Assembly: GCA_947458795.1 (NCBI GenBank)
Contig: CANHCD010000170.1
Location: 1 to 5,375, forward strand
Direction of reading: 5' to 3'
DNA from: Cyclobacteriaceae bacterium
Lineage (GTDB): Bacteria; Bacteroidota; Bacteroidia; Cytophagales; Cyclobacteriaceae
DNA: 5,375 nucleotides
Made by a program: the position numbers and the translations under genes. The notes under the pieces are model-generated. The model saw nothing but the letters and a program-made list of their open reading frames with translations. It had not been told where the DNA came from and did not search any database. Numbering within the stretch: the first letter of the stretch is position 1; every line of letters begins with the position of its first letter. Below are positions 1 through 5,375 of the stretch, piece after piece.

Positions 1-660
1 ATTTGGGGGACTTCTGTAGGTGGAAAAGAGACCTTGACTTCGTCAGAATTCCTACCTGAGGAAGCTTGGCCTACGCCAGTCACTAAGCATGAGCCGAAAG
101 AAGTAAAGTTGACTTTCGTTCAAGGCCAAATCAAAGGAGTGGATGGAGTATCCTATTCCAGTTCAGTCGATGCTATTTTGAAACTGCAATCCTTAGCTGC
201 ACCATTCGGCATTGGACGTGATATCCATGTAGGCGATACCATCATCGGAATTAAAGGGCGTGTAGGCTTTGAAGCCGCTGCTCCTGTCATTTTAATCAAA
301 GCACATCAATTGCTCGAAAAGCACACCTTGACCAAGTGGCAGGCCTATTGGAAAAAGCAGGTAGCCGAGTTTTACGGCAACCACCTCCACGAAGGCCATT
401 TCTTGGATCCTGTAATGCGAAATTTTGAGACTTTTCTTGAAAGTACGCAAGAGCAGGTTTCGGGAGAAGTTCGTGTACTGCTGCAGCCTTACCGCTTTAC
501 TTTATTAGGCATCACTTCCGATCATGACCTCATGTCCGCCAAATTCGGTTCCTACGGAGAAATGAACAAGGGATATACGGGAGAGGATGTAAAAGGATTC
601 ACTCGTATTTTGGGGAACCAAACTGCCATCTTTCACAAGGTCAAGAATTCAAATGAATAA
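1..660 (+). CDS. argG: Argininosuccinate synthase, C-terminal part (5' end outside window)
   Basis: This is the C-terminal half of argininosuccinate synthase, the cytosolic enzyme that joins citrulline and aspartate with ATP to give argininosuccinate. The frame is open from base 1, and the first visible residues, IWGTSVGGKETL, resemble the family's 'NLWG' segment. The gene therefore starts upstream, and the TTG at 34 is an internal codon. 219 residues are visible of roughly 400 expected. The synthase C-terminal domain is clear: GIKGR at about visible residues 83-87, followed by GFEAAAPVILIKAH, then the tetramerisation-type tail with FGSYGEMNKGYTGED at about 182-196. Many ArgG proteins read R-G-V/I-Y-E-T-P where this one reads R-V-G-F-E-A-A. 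The stop codon (658-660) lies inside the start of argC, an 8-bp overlap. In this operon the citrulline would come from deacylation of N-acylcitrulline. Family assignment is firm; the N-terminal ATP-binding domain cannot be inspected. Confidence 0.95.
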   Translation: MWGTSVGGKETLTSSEFLPEEAWPTPVTKHEPKEVKLTFVQGQIKGVDGVSYSSSVDAILKLQSLAAPFGIGRDIHVGDTIIGIKGRVGFEAAAPVILIKAHQLLEKHTLTKWQAYWKKQVAEFYGNHLHEGHFLDPVMRNFETFLESTQEQVSGEVRVLLQPYRFTLLGITSDHDLMSAKFGSYGEMNKGYTGEDVKGFTRILGNQTAIFHKVKNSNE

Positions 661-1621
661 GGTAAAAACAGCCGTTATTGGTGCAGCGGGCTACACCGGA
701 GCCGAGTTGATTCGACTTCTAGTCCATCATCCTGCATGCGAACTAGTTTGCCTGCATTCCAATAGTCAAAAAGGCAAACGAGTGGATGAAGTGCATGGGG
801 ATTTATTAGGGGATTGTGACCTTCGATTTACAGATGTGGTATTAACTTCTGGTTTGGATGCAGTTTTTTTATGTCTTCCTCATGGAGAGGCAGCCACTTT
901 CCTCGAAAGTCATTCCTTTCCAGAATCCACGGTTTTAATCGATTTATCTACTGATTTCCGAGACGAATCTGCAGGGTTTGTGTACGGTCTTCCAGAAGTC
1001 AACACTAAAAAAATAAGCAAAGCCAAGCGAATTGCTAACCCAGGTTGCTTCGCCACCGGCATCCAACTGGCATTAGCACCAGCAATTAAGCAAGGTTGGG
1101 TTCAAGGCCAAGTACATGTTACTGGCATTACGGGTTCAACAGGAGCTGGAAAAAGTTTAACTGAAACCTCTCATTTTAGCTACAGAACCTCCAATGTTTC
1201 GGTATACAAGCTTTTTACGCACCAGCACCTCACAGAAATCAAGCAGACATTCCAGCAATTAAATCCGAAAGTAAATCCAGAGATACTTTTTGTTCCCTAT
1301 CGTGGTAATTTCACAAGGGGGATCTGGATTACAGCCTATTTTCCCTTTAGCGGAACACAGGAAGAAGCACTGGAAGCCTATAGCCAGTTTTATGCGGGAT
1401 CGGCATTTACACACATTTCTAGTAAGGAACTCGATCTAAAACAGGTCGTCAATACCAATAAGTGCCTGCTCTACCTTCAAGTTGAAAAGGGGCAGCTAGT
1501 GGTGTATTCAGCTTTGGACAACCTATTGAAAGGTGCTTCAGGGCAGGCAGTTCAAAACTTCAACCTAGCCTTTGGTTTGGATGAGAAAATGGGCTTAAAC
1601 CTGAAATCAATCGCATTCTAA
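653..1621 (+). CDS. argC: N-acyl-gamma-glutamyl-phosphate reductase (N-acetyl/N-succinyl)
   Basis: ArgC reduces N-acyl-gamma-glutamyl phosphate to N-acylglutamate semialdehyde with NADPH, the third step of arginine synthesis. The 322-residue protein is within the normal length for the short (type 1) family. A Rossmann nucleotide-binding motif G10-A-A-G13-Y-T-G16 opens the protein. LPHGEA (75-80) is the usual substrate-domain loop, and the catalytic cysteine is C132 in NPGCFATG. GITGSTGAGK (158-167) follows. H190-Q-H192 in FTHQHLTEI matches the family's HxH region, which holds the catalytic histidine. DNLLKGASGQAVQN (289-302) is the conserved C-terminal signature. FVPYRGNFTRGI (213-224) stands where many homologues have a PHxxPMxRG pattern. 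The ATG at 653 is chosen because the Rossmann motif begins at its normal distance. It overlaps the end of argG by 8 bp, suggesting translational coupling. The acyl group (acetyl or succinyl) cannot be read from this protein; succinyl is inferred from argF'. Confidence 0.96.
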   Translation: MNKVKTAVIGAAGYTGAELIRLLVHHPACELVCLHSNSQKGKRVDEVHGDLLGDCDLRFTDVVLTSGLDAVFLCLPHGEAATFLESHSFPESTVLIDLSTDFRDESAGFVYGLPEVNTKKISKAKRIANPGCFATGIQLALAPAIKQGWVQGQVHVTGITGSTGAGKSLTETSHFSYRTSNVSVYKLFTHQHLTEIKQTFQQLNPKVNPEILFVPYRGNFTRGIWITAYFPFSGTQEEALEAYSQFYAGSAFTHISSKELDLKQVVNTNKCLLYLQVEKGQLVVYSALDNLLKGASGQAVQNFNLAFGLDEKMGLNLKSIAF

Positions 1622-1663
1622 TTTAATCGTCCTCCAAAAATCAACCTACTTAGACTCTAAAAG

Positions 1664-2797
1664 ATGAATTTATTCGACGTCTATCCCCTAATCCCAGTAA
1701 CCCTAGTGAAAGCCGATGGTTGTCGCTTATGGGACGAGCAGGGTCAGGAATATTTGGATTTGTATGGAGGGCATGCAGTTATCTCCATTGGGCATAGCCA
1801 TCCGCACTATGTCAAGCGAATCAGCGAGCAAGTCAACCAATTGGGATTTTATTCCAACTCCATTCAGATCCCATTGCAACAGGCTTTGGCGGATAAATTG
1901 GCCGAACTATCCTGCTTGCATAGCTACCAACTATTTTTGGTGAATTCAGGCGCCGAGGCAAATGAGAATGCCTTGAAAATGGCTTCTTTTGTGACGAAGA
2001 AATCTGGATTTATCGCATTTACAGGCTCCTTTCATGGTCGTACCTCTGCTGCAGTAGCACTAACAGACAATCCCAAATTAGTGGCTCCCTGCAATGCGCG
2101 CGAGGATTTCCATATCCTTCCTTTTGGGGATCTGGAAGAAGTAGAAAAAACGCTGGCCAGTCAAAGTATTGCTGGTATCATCGTGGAAGGAATCCAGGGT
2201 GTCGGAGGAATTCAAGTACCAAGCGCGGAGTTTTTGATAGGGCTATCCCAATTAGCTAAAAAATACGAGGCAAAACTTATCCTAGATGAAGTACAGTCTG
2301 GCTATGGTCGAACTGGACGATTTTTTGCACACCAGTGGGTAGATGGAGTTTTTCCTGACCTGATTACCATCGCCAAGGGCATGGGAAATGGTTTTCCAAT
2401 CGGTGGGCTTTTGCTTTCTGAAGACTTTAAAGCAAGTTATGGGCTGCTAGGAACCACCTTTGGAGGCAATCACCTTGCTTGTGCTGCTGGCCTAGCCGTA
2501 TTAGAGGTGTTGGAAGCAGAAAGATTGCAGCAAAAAGCATTGGAACTAGGAGATCGCCTGATGGCCGAACTCCGAACCATTCCTGGAGTGGTAGCAGTGC
2601 GAGGCAAAGGCTTGATGATCGGATTAGACTTAAATCAGGACGCTGGACCCATCCGTTCCCTTTTGGTATCCAAATACAAGATGTTTACCGGCTCTGCAGC
2701 AGGAAAAGAAACGATTCGTCTCCTCCCACCTTTGTCGGTTGACTGGAATCAGCTGCAATCCTTTGTAACCGCTTTAAAAGAAGTCTTGGCAAGCTAA
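1664..2797 (+). CDS. argD: N-acylornithine aminotransferase (acetylornithine/succinylornithine transaminase)
   Basis: This is a PLP-dependent class III aminotransferase that converts N-acylglutamate semialdehyde plus glutamate to N-acylornithine and 2-oxoglutarate. Its 377 residues are slightly fewer than in E. coli ArgD. Visible family motifs in order are NSGAEANE (94-101, cofactor phosphate region), GSFHGRT (121-127, aromatic stacking on PLP), VEGIQGVGG (174-182), LDEVQSGYGRTG (207-218, with D208 positioned for the pyridine nitrogen and Q211), and the Schiff-base lysine K238 in TIAKGMGNGFPIGG. TTFGGNHLACAA (264-275) and RLLPPLSVD (352-360, carboxylate-binding arginine region) follow. The ATG at 1664 has an A-rich leader (ctctaaaag) and no Shine-Dalgarno, as is usual in this phylum. 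It follows argC after 42 bp and precedes argF' by 21 bp. The class III family also includes GABA and ornithine aminotransferases, but the operon position fixes the role. In the inferred route its product would be N-succinylornithine. Confidence 0.95.
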   Translation: MNLFDVYPLIPVTLVKADGCRLWDEQGQEYLDLYGGHAVISIGHSHPHYVKRISEQVNQLGFYSNSIQIPLQQALADKLAELSCLHSYQLFLVNSGAEANENALKMASFVTKKSGFIAFTGSFHGRTSAAVALTDNPKLVAPCNAREDFHILPFGDLEEVEKTLASQSIAGIIVEGIQGVGGIQVPSAEFLIGLSQLAKKYEAKLILDEVQSGYGRTGRFFAHQWVDGVFPDLITIAKGMGNGFPIGGLLLSEDFKASYGLLGTTFGGNHLACAAGLAVLEVLEAERLQQKALELGDRLMAELRTIPGVVAVRGKGLMIGLDLNQDAGPIRSLLVSKYKMFTGSAAGKETIRLLPPLSVDWNQLQSFVTALKEVLAS

Positions 2798-2818
2798 ATT
2801 CACTAAAATTTCCCTACC

Positions 2819-3763
2819 ATGGAGCATTTTACCCAATTTGAATCTAGAGAACTCGGTCAGGAATTGATAGATCTGGCAGCAGCATACAAAGCAAACCCGG
2901 TCCTCCATGCTAAAAAAGGTACGGGAAAACGAGTGGGCTGCATATTTTTAAACCCTTCACTTCGTACGCGGGTCTCTACACAAATCGCTGCTCAGCAGCT
3001 GGGAATGGAAGCCATCGTACTGAATATGGACAAAGAAGGTTGGGCTCTTGAAATGCAGGAAGGCGCAATCATGAACAAGGGCACGGTCGAGCACATCAAA
3101 GATGCTGCTGGGGTCTTGGGCTCTTATTTTGATATTTTAGCCCTTCGCGCCTTTCCTTCGTTGACTCAAAAGGAAGAAGATGTAACTGACTTCGTACTCC
3201 ATCAATTTATCAAGTACAGTGGCATCCCTGTGGTCAGTTTGGAATCAGCCATCCGCCATCCGCTACAGAGTTTGGCCGACCAGCTCACCATGCAGGAATT
3301 ATCCAAAGGCAAAAAGAGACCCAAAGTAGTGCTCACCTGGGCACCACATATCAAGGCTATTCCTCATGCGGTAGCCAATAGTTTTGCAGAATGGACCTTA
3401 GGAATGGGACTTGACCTGACCATTTGCCATCCAGAGGGATATGAATTGGACGCTGAATTTACGCAAGGATCTAAAATAACCAATAATCAAAGTGAAGCAT
3501 TACAAGGTGCTGATTTTGTGTATGTTAAAAACTGGTCAGCATTCAATGATTATGGGAAAATTCTGTGTACGGATGAACGATGGATGCTCACAGAGGCTCA
3601 CCTGAAACAAGCTCCAGAAGCCAAAGTCATGCATTGCCTTCCCGTACGAAGAAATGTGGAGTTGTCAGATGAAATTCTGGATGGCTCACGATCCTTGGTA
3701 CAGCAGCAGGCCTTCAACCGAATCTTTGCTGCACAGGCCGTCCTAAGCAAACTTTTGGAGTAA
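2819..3763 (+). CDS. argF': N-acylornithine carbamoyltransferase, probably N-succinyl-L-ornithine specific
   Basis: This transcarbamylase uses carbamoyl phosphate to convert N-acylornithine to N-acylcitrulline, so the acyl group is kept past the step where most bacteria have removed it. The 314 residues compare with about 318 in Bacteroides fragilis succinylornithine transcarbamylase. The carbamoyl-phosphate loop is N45-P-S-L-R-T-R51. W75 (KEGW) matches a tryptophan shared by the acetyl- and succinylornithine enzymes. HPLQ (147-150), LTWAPH (172-177), HPEGYEL (204-210), FVYVKNW (233-239) and HCLPVRRN (272-279) follow, and the last three closely resemble the Bacteroides enzyme. At the known specificity position (P90 in B. 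fragilis, E92 in Xanthomonas acetylornithine transcarbamylase) this protein has V90, within GTVEH. The lysine that is carboxylated in the Xanthomonas enzyme (K302) corresponds here to E281. The ATG at 2819 begins at the correct N-terminal distance from the SLRTR motif. It is distinct from classical ArgF and from aspartate transcarbamylase. Family is firm; succinyl preference is inferred. Confidence 0.93.
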   Translation: MEHFTQFESRELGQELIDLAAAYKANPVLHAKKGTGKRVGCIFLNPSLRTRVSTQIAAQQLGMEAIVLNMDKEGWALEMQEGAIMNKGTVEHIKDAAGVLGSYFDILALRAFPSLTQKEEDVTDFVLHQFIKYSGIPVVSLESAIRHPLQSLADQLTMQELSKGKKRPKVVLTWAPHIKAIPHAVANSFAEWTLGMGLDLTICHPEGYELDAEFTQGSKITNNQSEALQGADFVYVKNWSAFNDYGKILCTDERWMLTEAHLKQAPEAKVMHCLPVRRNVELSDEILDGSRSLVQQQAFNRIFAAQAVLSKLLE

Positions 3764-3775
3764 TTTTGTTAATTT

Positions 3776-3781
3776 GAGGGG
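3776..3781 (+). promoter_or_regulatory. Possible ribosome binding site for argB
   Basis: A GAGGGG run sits just before the argB ATG. Its GAGG core ends 5 nt upstream of the start codon, a spacing suited to pairing with the 16S rRNA tail. It is the only upstream purine run of this kind among the starts in the window; argC, argD, argF' and argE have none. Bacteroidota use such pairing little, so it may be incidental. Confidence 0.3.
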
Positions 3782-3784
3782 CCT

Positions 3785-4585
3785 ATGAAAATCTCTATCA
3801 TCAAAATCGGAGGGAATGTCATTGACTATCCAGAAAAACTGGATGAGTTTCTGAGCATTTTTGCCAAGGTGCCAGGCTTTAAAATCCTGGTACATGGAGG
3901 TGGCGTCATGGCTACCCGATTTGGTGAAAGCATGGGGATTATGCCAGAAATGGTGGATGGTCGCCGAATTACTGACAAGGACACCCTTGATATCGTAACC
4001 ATGGTCTATGCTGGCTTAATCAGTAAAAGTGTGGTGGCCAAGTTGCAGGCTTTAAAGGTAAATGCATTGGGCATGAGTGGCGTAGACGGTAATTTAATTC
4101 GATCCACAAAGCGACCTGTCAAGGAGATTGATTTTGGTTTTGTAGGTGACATCAAAGAAGTGAATACTGCGCTTCTACAGCAACTCTTGCAAGCTGGACT
4201 CATTCCGGTAGTAAATGCGATTACACACGATAAAAAAGGACAACTGCTCAATACAAATGCAGATTCAATTGCTTCTGCCATTGCCACAAGCCTTGCCAAA
4301 GAGTATCCGATAGATTTGTACTTCTGTTTCAATAAATCTGGGGTATTGGTAGATGAAAAAAATGACCAATCCATCATCCCATTAATCAACGAAGACATTT
4401 ACAAGGAGCTGCGTAAAGAGAATGTGATTCATTCGGGCATGATTCCAAAACTGGACAATGCCTTTGAAGCCCTAAAACAAGGAGTTCAGCGCGTCTGGAT
4501 AGGCAAAGCTGAAAATTTACTAATGGCGGTTAAAGGGAAGAAAGCAGGCACCATTATCGAAAGACAACGTTACGAATTGTATTGA
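3785..4585 (+). CDS. argB: N-acylglutamate kinase (N-acetyl/N-succinylglutamate kinase)
   Basis: ArgB phosphorylates the gamma-carboxylate of N-acylglutamate with ATP, the second step of the pathway. It is an amino acid kinase-fold protein of 266 residues, close to E. coli NAGK. Motifs are K7-I-G9-G10 (phosphate-binding lysine and glycine loop), VHGGG (36-40), R61 in GRRITDKDT (substrate-binding arginine equivalent), ALGMSGVDGNLI (94-105), GFVGDI (118-123), LLNTNADSIASAIA (154-167, with N157 and D160 in the positions of catalytic/substrate residues) and K222 in SGMIPKLDNA. The protein begins directly at the first beta strand, so it lacks the N-terminal helix that carries arginine inhibition in hexameric kinases; simple arginine feedback on this enzyme is unlikely. 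CFNKSGVL (181-188) stands where E. coli-like kinases have L-T-D-V-x-G-I. It starts 21 bp after argF', and its TGA overlaps the argE ATG by one base. The succinyl substrate is inferred from argF'. Confidence 0.94.
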   Translation: MKISIIKIGGNVIDYPEKLDEFLSIFAKVPGFKILVHGGGVMATRFGESMGIMPEMVDGRRITDKDTLDIVTMVYAGLISKSVVAKLQALKVNALGMSGVDGNLIRSTKRPVKEIDFGFVGDIKEVNTALLQQLLQAGLIPVVNAITHDKKGQLLNTNADSIASAIATSLAKEYPIDLYFCFNKSGVLVDEKNDQSIIPLINEDIYKELRKENVIHSGMIPKLDNAFEALKQGVQRVWIGKAENLLMAVKGKKAGTIIERQRYELY

Positions 4586-5375
4586 TGGAGGAACTGAAAG
4601 CTGAAGCGATCGCTTTACTAAAGCAGTTGATTGCTATCCCCTCATTTTCGAAGGAAGAAGGAGGAACAGCAGATGTAATCGCCAATTTTTTAGCCAAAAA
4701 AGGAATTGTTCCCCAACGTCAAGGCAATAATGTTTGGGCCTTTTTAACCCCTTACGATGAGCAGCGCCCCAGCATTTGGTTGAATTCCCATCACGACACC
4801 GTAAAACCAAATACGGGGTACACCAAGGATCCATTTTCAGCTGTAGAAGAAGAGGGAAAACTCTTTGGACTGGGTTCCAATGATGCAGGTGGACCTTTGG
4901 TTGCGCTAATTGCTACTTTCTGTAGCTTCATCGGAAAAGATTTTCCCTTCAACTTGTTGCTTATTACCTCTGCAGAAGAAGAGATTTCCGGTCTCCAAGG
5001 CATCTCAAGCCTAATTTCGATCCTTCCACCTGCTGACCTTGTGCTGGTAGGTGAGCCAACTCAAATGAAACTGGCTGTCGCCGAAAAGGGCCTTCTAGTA
5101 CTCGAAGGAACTGTTAAAGGCAAAGCAGGGCATGCTGCTCGGGAAGAAGGAATCAATGCGATTTATTTGGCTTTAAGCGATTTGGAGAAGGTGAAAAATT
5201 TCCAATTTCAAAAAATATCCCCTTTTCTAGGTCCTACCAAGGTCTCTTGCACCGTAATTCATGCAGGAGAACAGCACAATACGGTACCTGAGTTGTGTCG
5301 ATATGTATTGGATGTTCGGATAAACGAATTGTATACACATGAGGAGGTTTTGGAGGAGTTGAACTCAGTGCTAAC
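4585..5375 (+). CDS. argE: M20-family deacylase, ArgE/DapE-like, probable N-acylcitrulline deacylase (3' end outside window)
   Basis: This is the first 263 residues of an M20 zinc peptidase-family amidohydrolase; the frame is open to the right edge. The start is the ATG of TGATG (4583-4587), which gives the usual N-terminal lead into IPSFS. Metal and catalytic residues are in place: H69-H-D71 (metal histidine and following aspartate), D100 in GLGSNDAGG (bridging metal ligand), E132-E133 in TSAEEEISG (catalytic glutamate and metal ligand) and E157 in VGEPT. The dimerisation domain begins near 170 with GKAGHAA (H183, the histidine contributed across the dimer), and HNTVPE lies at 231-236. The final metal histidine and about 90-100 C-terminal residues are missing. 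In classical pathways ArgE deacetylates N-acetylornithine. With an acylornithine transcarbamylase two genes upstream, the likely substrate here is N-succinylcitrulline (or N-acetylcitrulline), releasing citrulline for ArgG. DapE is the main alternative by sequence, but context favours arginine synthesis. Confidence 0.9.
   Translation, partial: MEELKAEAIALLKQLIAIPSFSKEEGGTADVIANFLAKKGIVPQRQGNNVWAFLTPYDEQRPSIWLNSHHDTVKPNTGYTKDPFSAVEEEGKLFGLGSNDAGGPLVALIATFCSFIGKDFPFNLLLITSAEEEISGLQGISSLISILPPADLVLVGEPTQMKLAVAEKGLLVLEGTVKGKAGHAAREEGINAIYLALSDLEKVKNFQFQKISPFLGPTKVSCTVIHAGEQHNTVPELCRYVLDVRINELYTHEEVLEELNSVL

Larger units (their letters stand above)
1..5375 (+). other. Arginine-biosynthesis operon interior (argG-argC-argD-argF'-argB-argE)
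   Basis: Six co-directional genes for one pathway are packed with gaps of -8, 42, 21, 21 and -1 bp, consistent with a single transcript. No rho-independent hairpin with a T-run and no Bacteroidota-type promoter (TTTG about 20 bp before TAnnTTTG) is visible between the genes. The operon promoter must therefore lie upstream of argG, outside the window. The set covers every step from N-acylglutamate to argininosuccinate. Not present are the N-acylglutamate synthase, argH and carbamoyl-phosphate synthetase. Confidence 0.85.

Noticed and set aside
34..36. TTG as a start codon for the first gene
   Set aside because: The frame is open and argininosuccinate synthase-like back to base 1, so this is an internal leucine codon of a gene cut by the window edge.
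1651..1659. TAGACTCTA inverted repeat in the argC-argD gap, as operator or terminator
   Set aside because: Arms of 4 bp with a one-base centre are too short to form a hairpin, no T-run follows, and such a palindrome is expected by chance.
1716..1943. A short + strand open frame within argD in another frame (and a similar one at 2479-2742)
   Set aside because: Both are out-of-frame shadows of a conserved aminotransferase, with no independent support.
3754..3776. Possible internal promoter before argB (TTTG upstream and TTAATTTG at 3769-3776)
   Set aside because: The -7 box departs from TAnnTTTG at its second base, and the spacing to the upstream TTTG is about 11 nt and not about 20.
4006..4398. 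A 130-codon minus-strand open frame inside argB
   Set aside because: It lies wholly antisense to a well-conserved kinase, has no recognisable motif and no sign of its own promoter or ribosome site.
4587..4591. GGAGG as a ribosome binding site
   Set aside because: It lies immediately after the argE ATG inside the coding sequence, and the only nearby downstream candidate (CTG at 4594) is too close and an unlikely start.
4634..5003. Two short overlapping minus-strand open frames opposite argE
   Set aside because: They overlap each other and the conserved metal-binding core of the M20 enzyme on the other strand; the peptides show no family features.

Overview
The window is the interior of an arginine-biosynthesis operon from a member of the Bacteroidota. 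All six genes lie on the + strand in the order argG (3' part) - argC - argD - argF' - argB - argE (5' part). The phylum call rests on three things. The transcarbamylase belongs to the N-acylornithine family described from Bacteroides. The gene order matches arg clusters I know from that phylum. Strong Shine-Dalgarno sequences are largely absent. A Cytophagales-type organism is possible, but this is only a guess from protein feel.

Layout: 1-660 is the C-terminal 219 codons of argininosuccinate synthase, open at the left edge. 653-1621 is argC, overlapping argG by 8 bp. 1664-2797 is argD after a 42-bp gap. 2819-3763 is argF' after 21 bp. 3785-4585 is argB after another 21 bp. 4585-5375 is the first 263 codons of an argE/dapE-like M20 deacylase, joined to argB by a one-base TGATG overlap and open at the right edge. 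No intergenic stretch exceeds 42 bp, and I see no internal terminator, convincing promoter, RNA gene, mobile element or repeat array.

How the genes work together: ArgB phosphorylates an N-acylglutamate, ArgC reduces the acyl phosphate to the semialdehyde and ArgD transaminates it to N-acylornithine. ArgF' carbamoylates this while it is still acylated, giving N-acylcitrulline. The ArgE-like enzyme removes the acyl group to release citrulline, and ArgG condenses citrulline with aspartate. The acyl group is most likely succinyl, as in Bacteroides fragilis, because ArgF' lacks the glutamate that marks the acetyl-specific enzyme of Xanthomonas. The residue at that position is valine, however, not the proline of the Bacteroides enzyme, and this is the most interesting detail of the window. 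The first enzyme (N-acylglutamate synthase) and argH are not present and probably lie outside it.

Overall this is an intact housekeeping operon using a less common pathway variant. I found no evidence of a new system.
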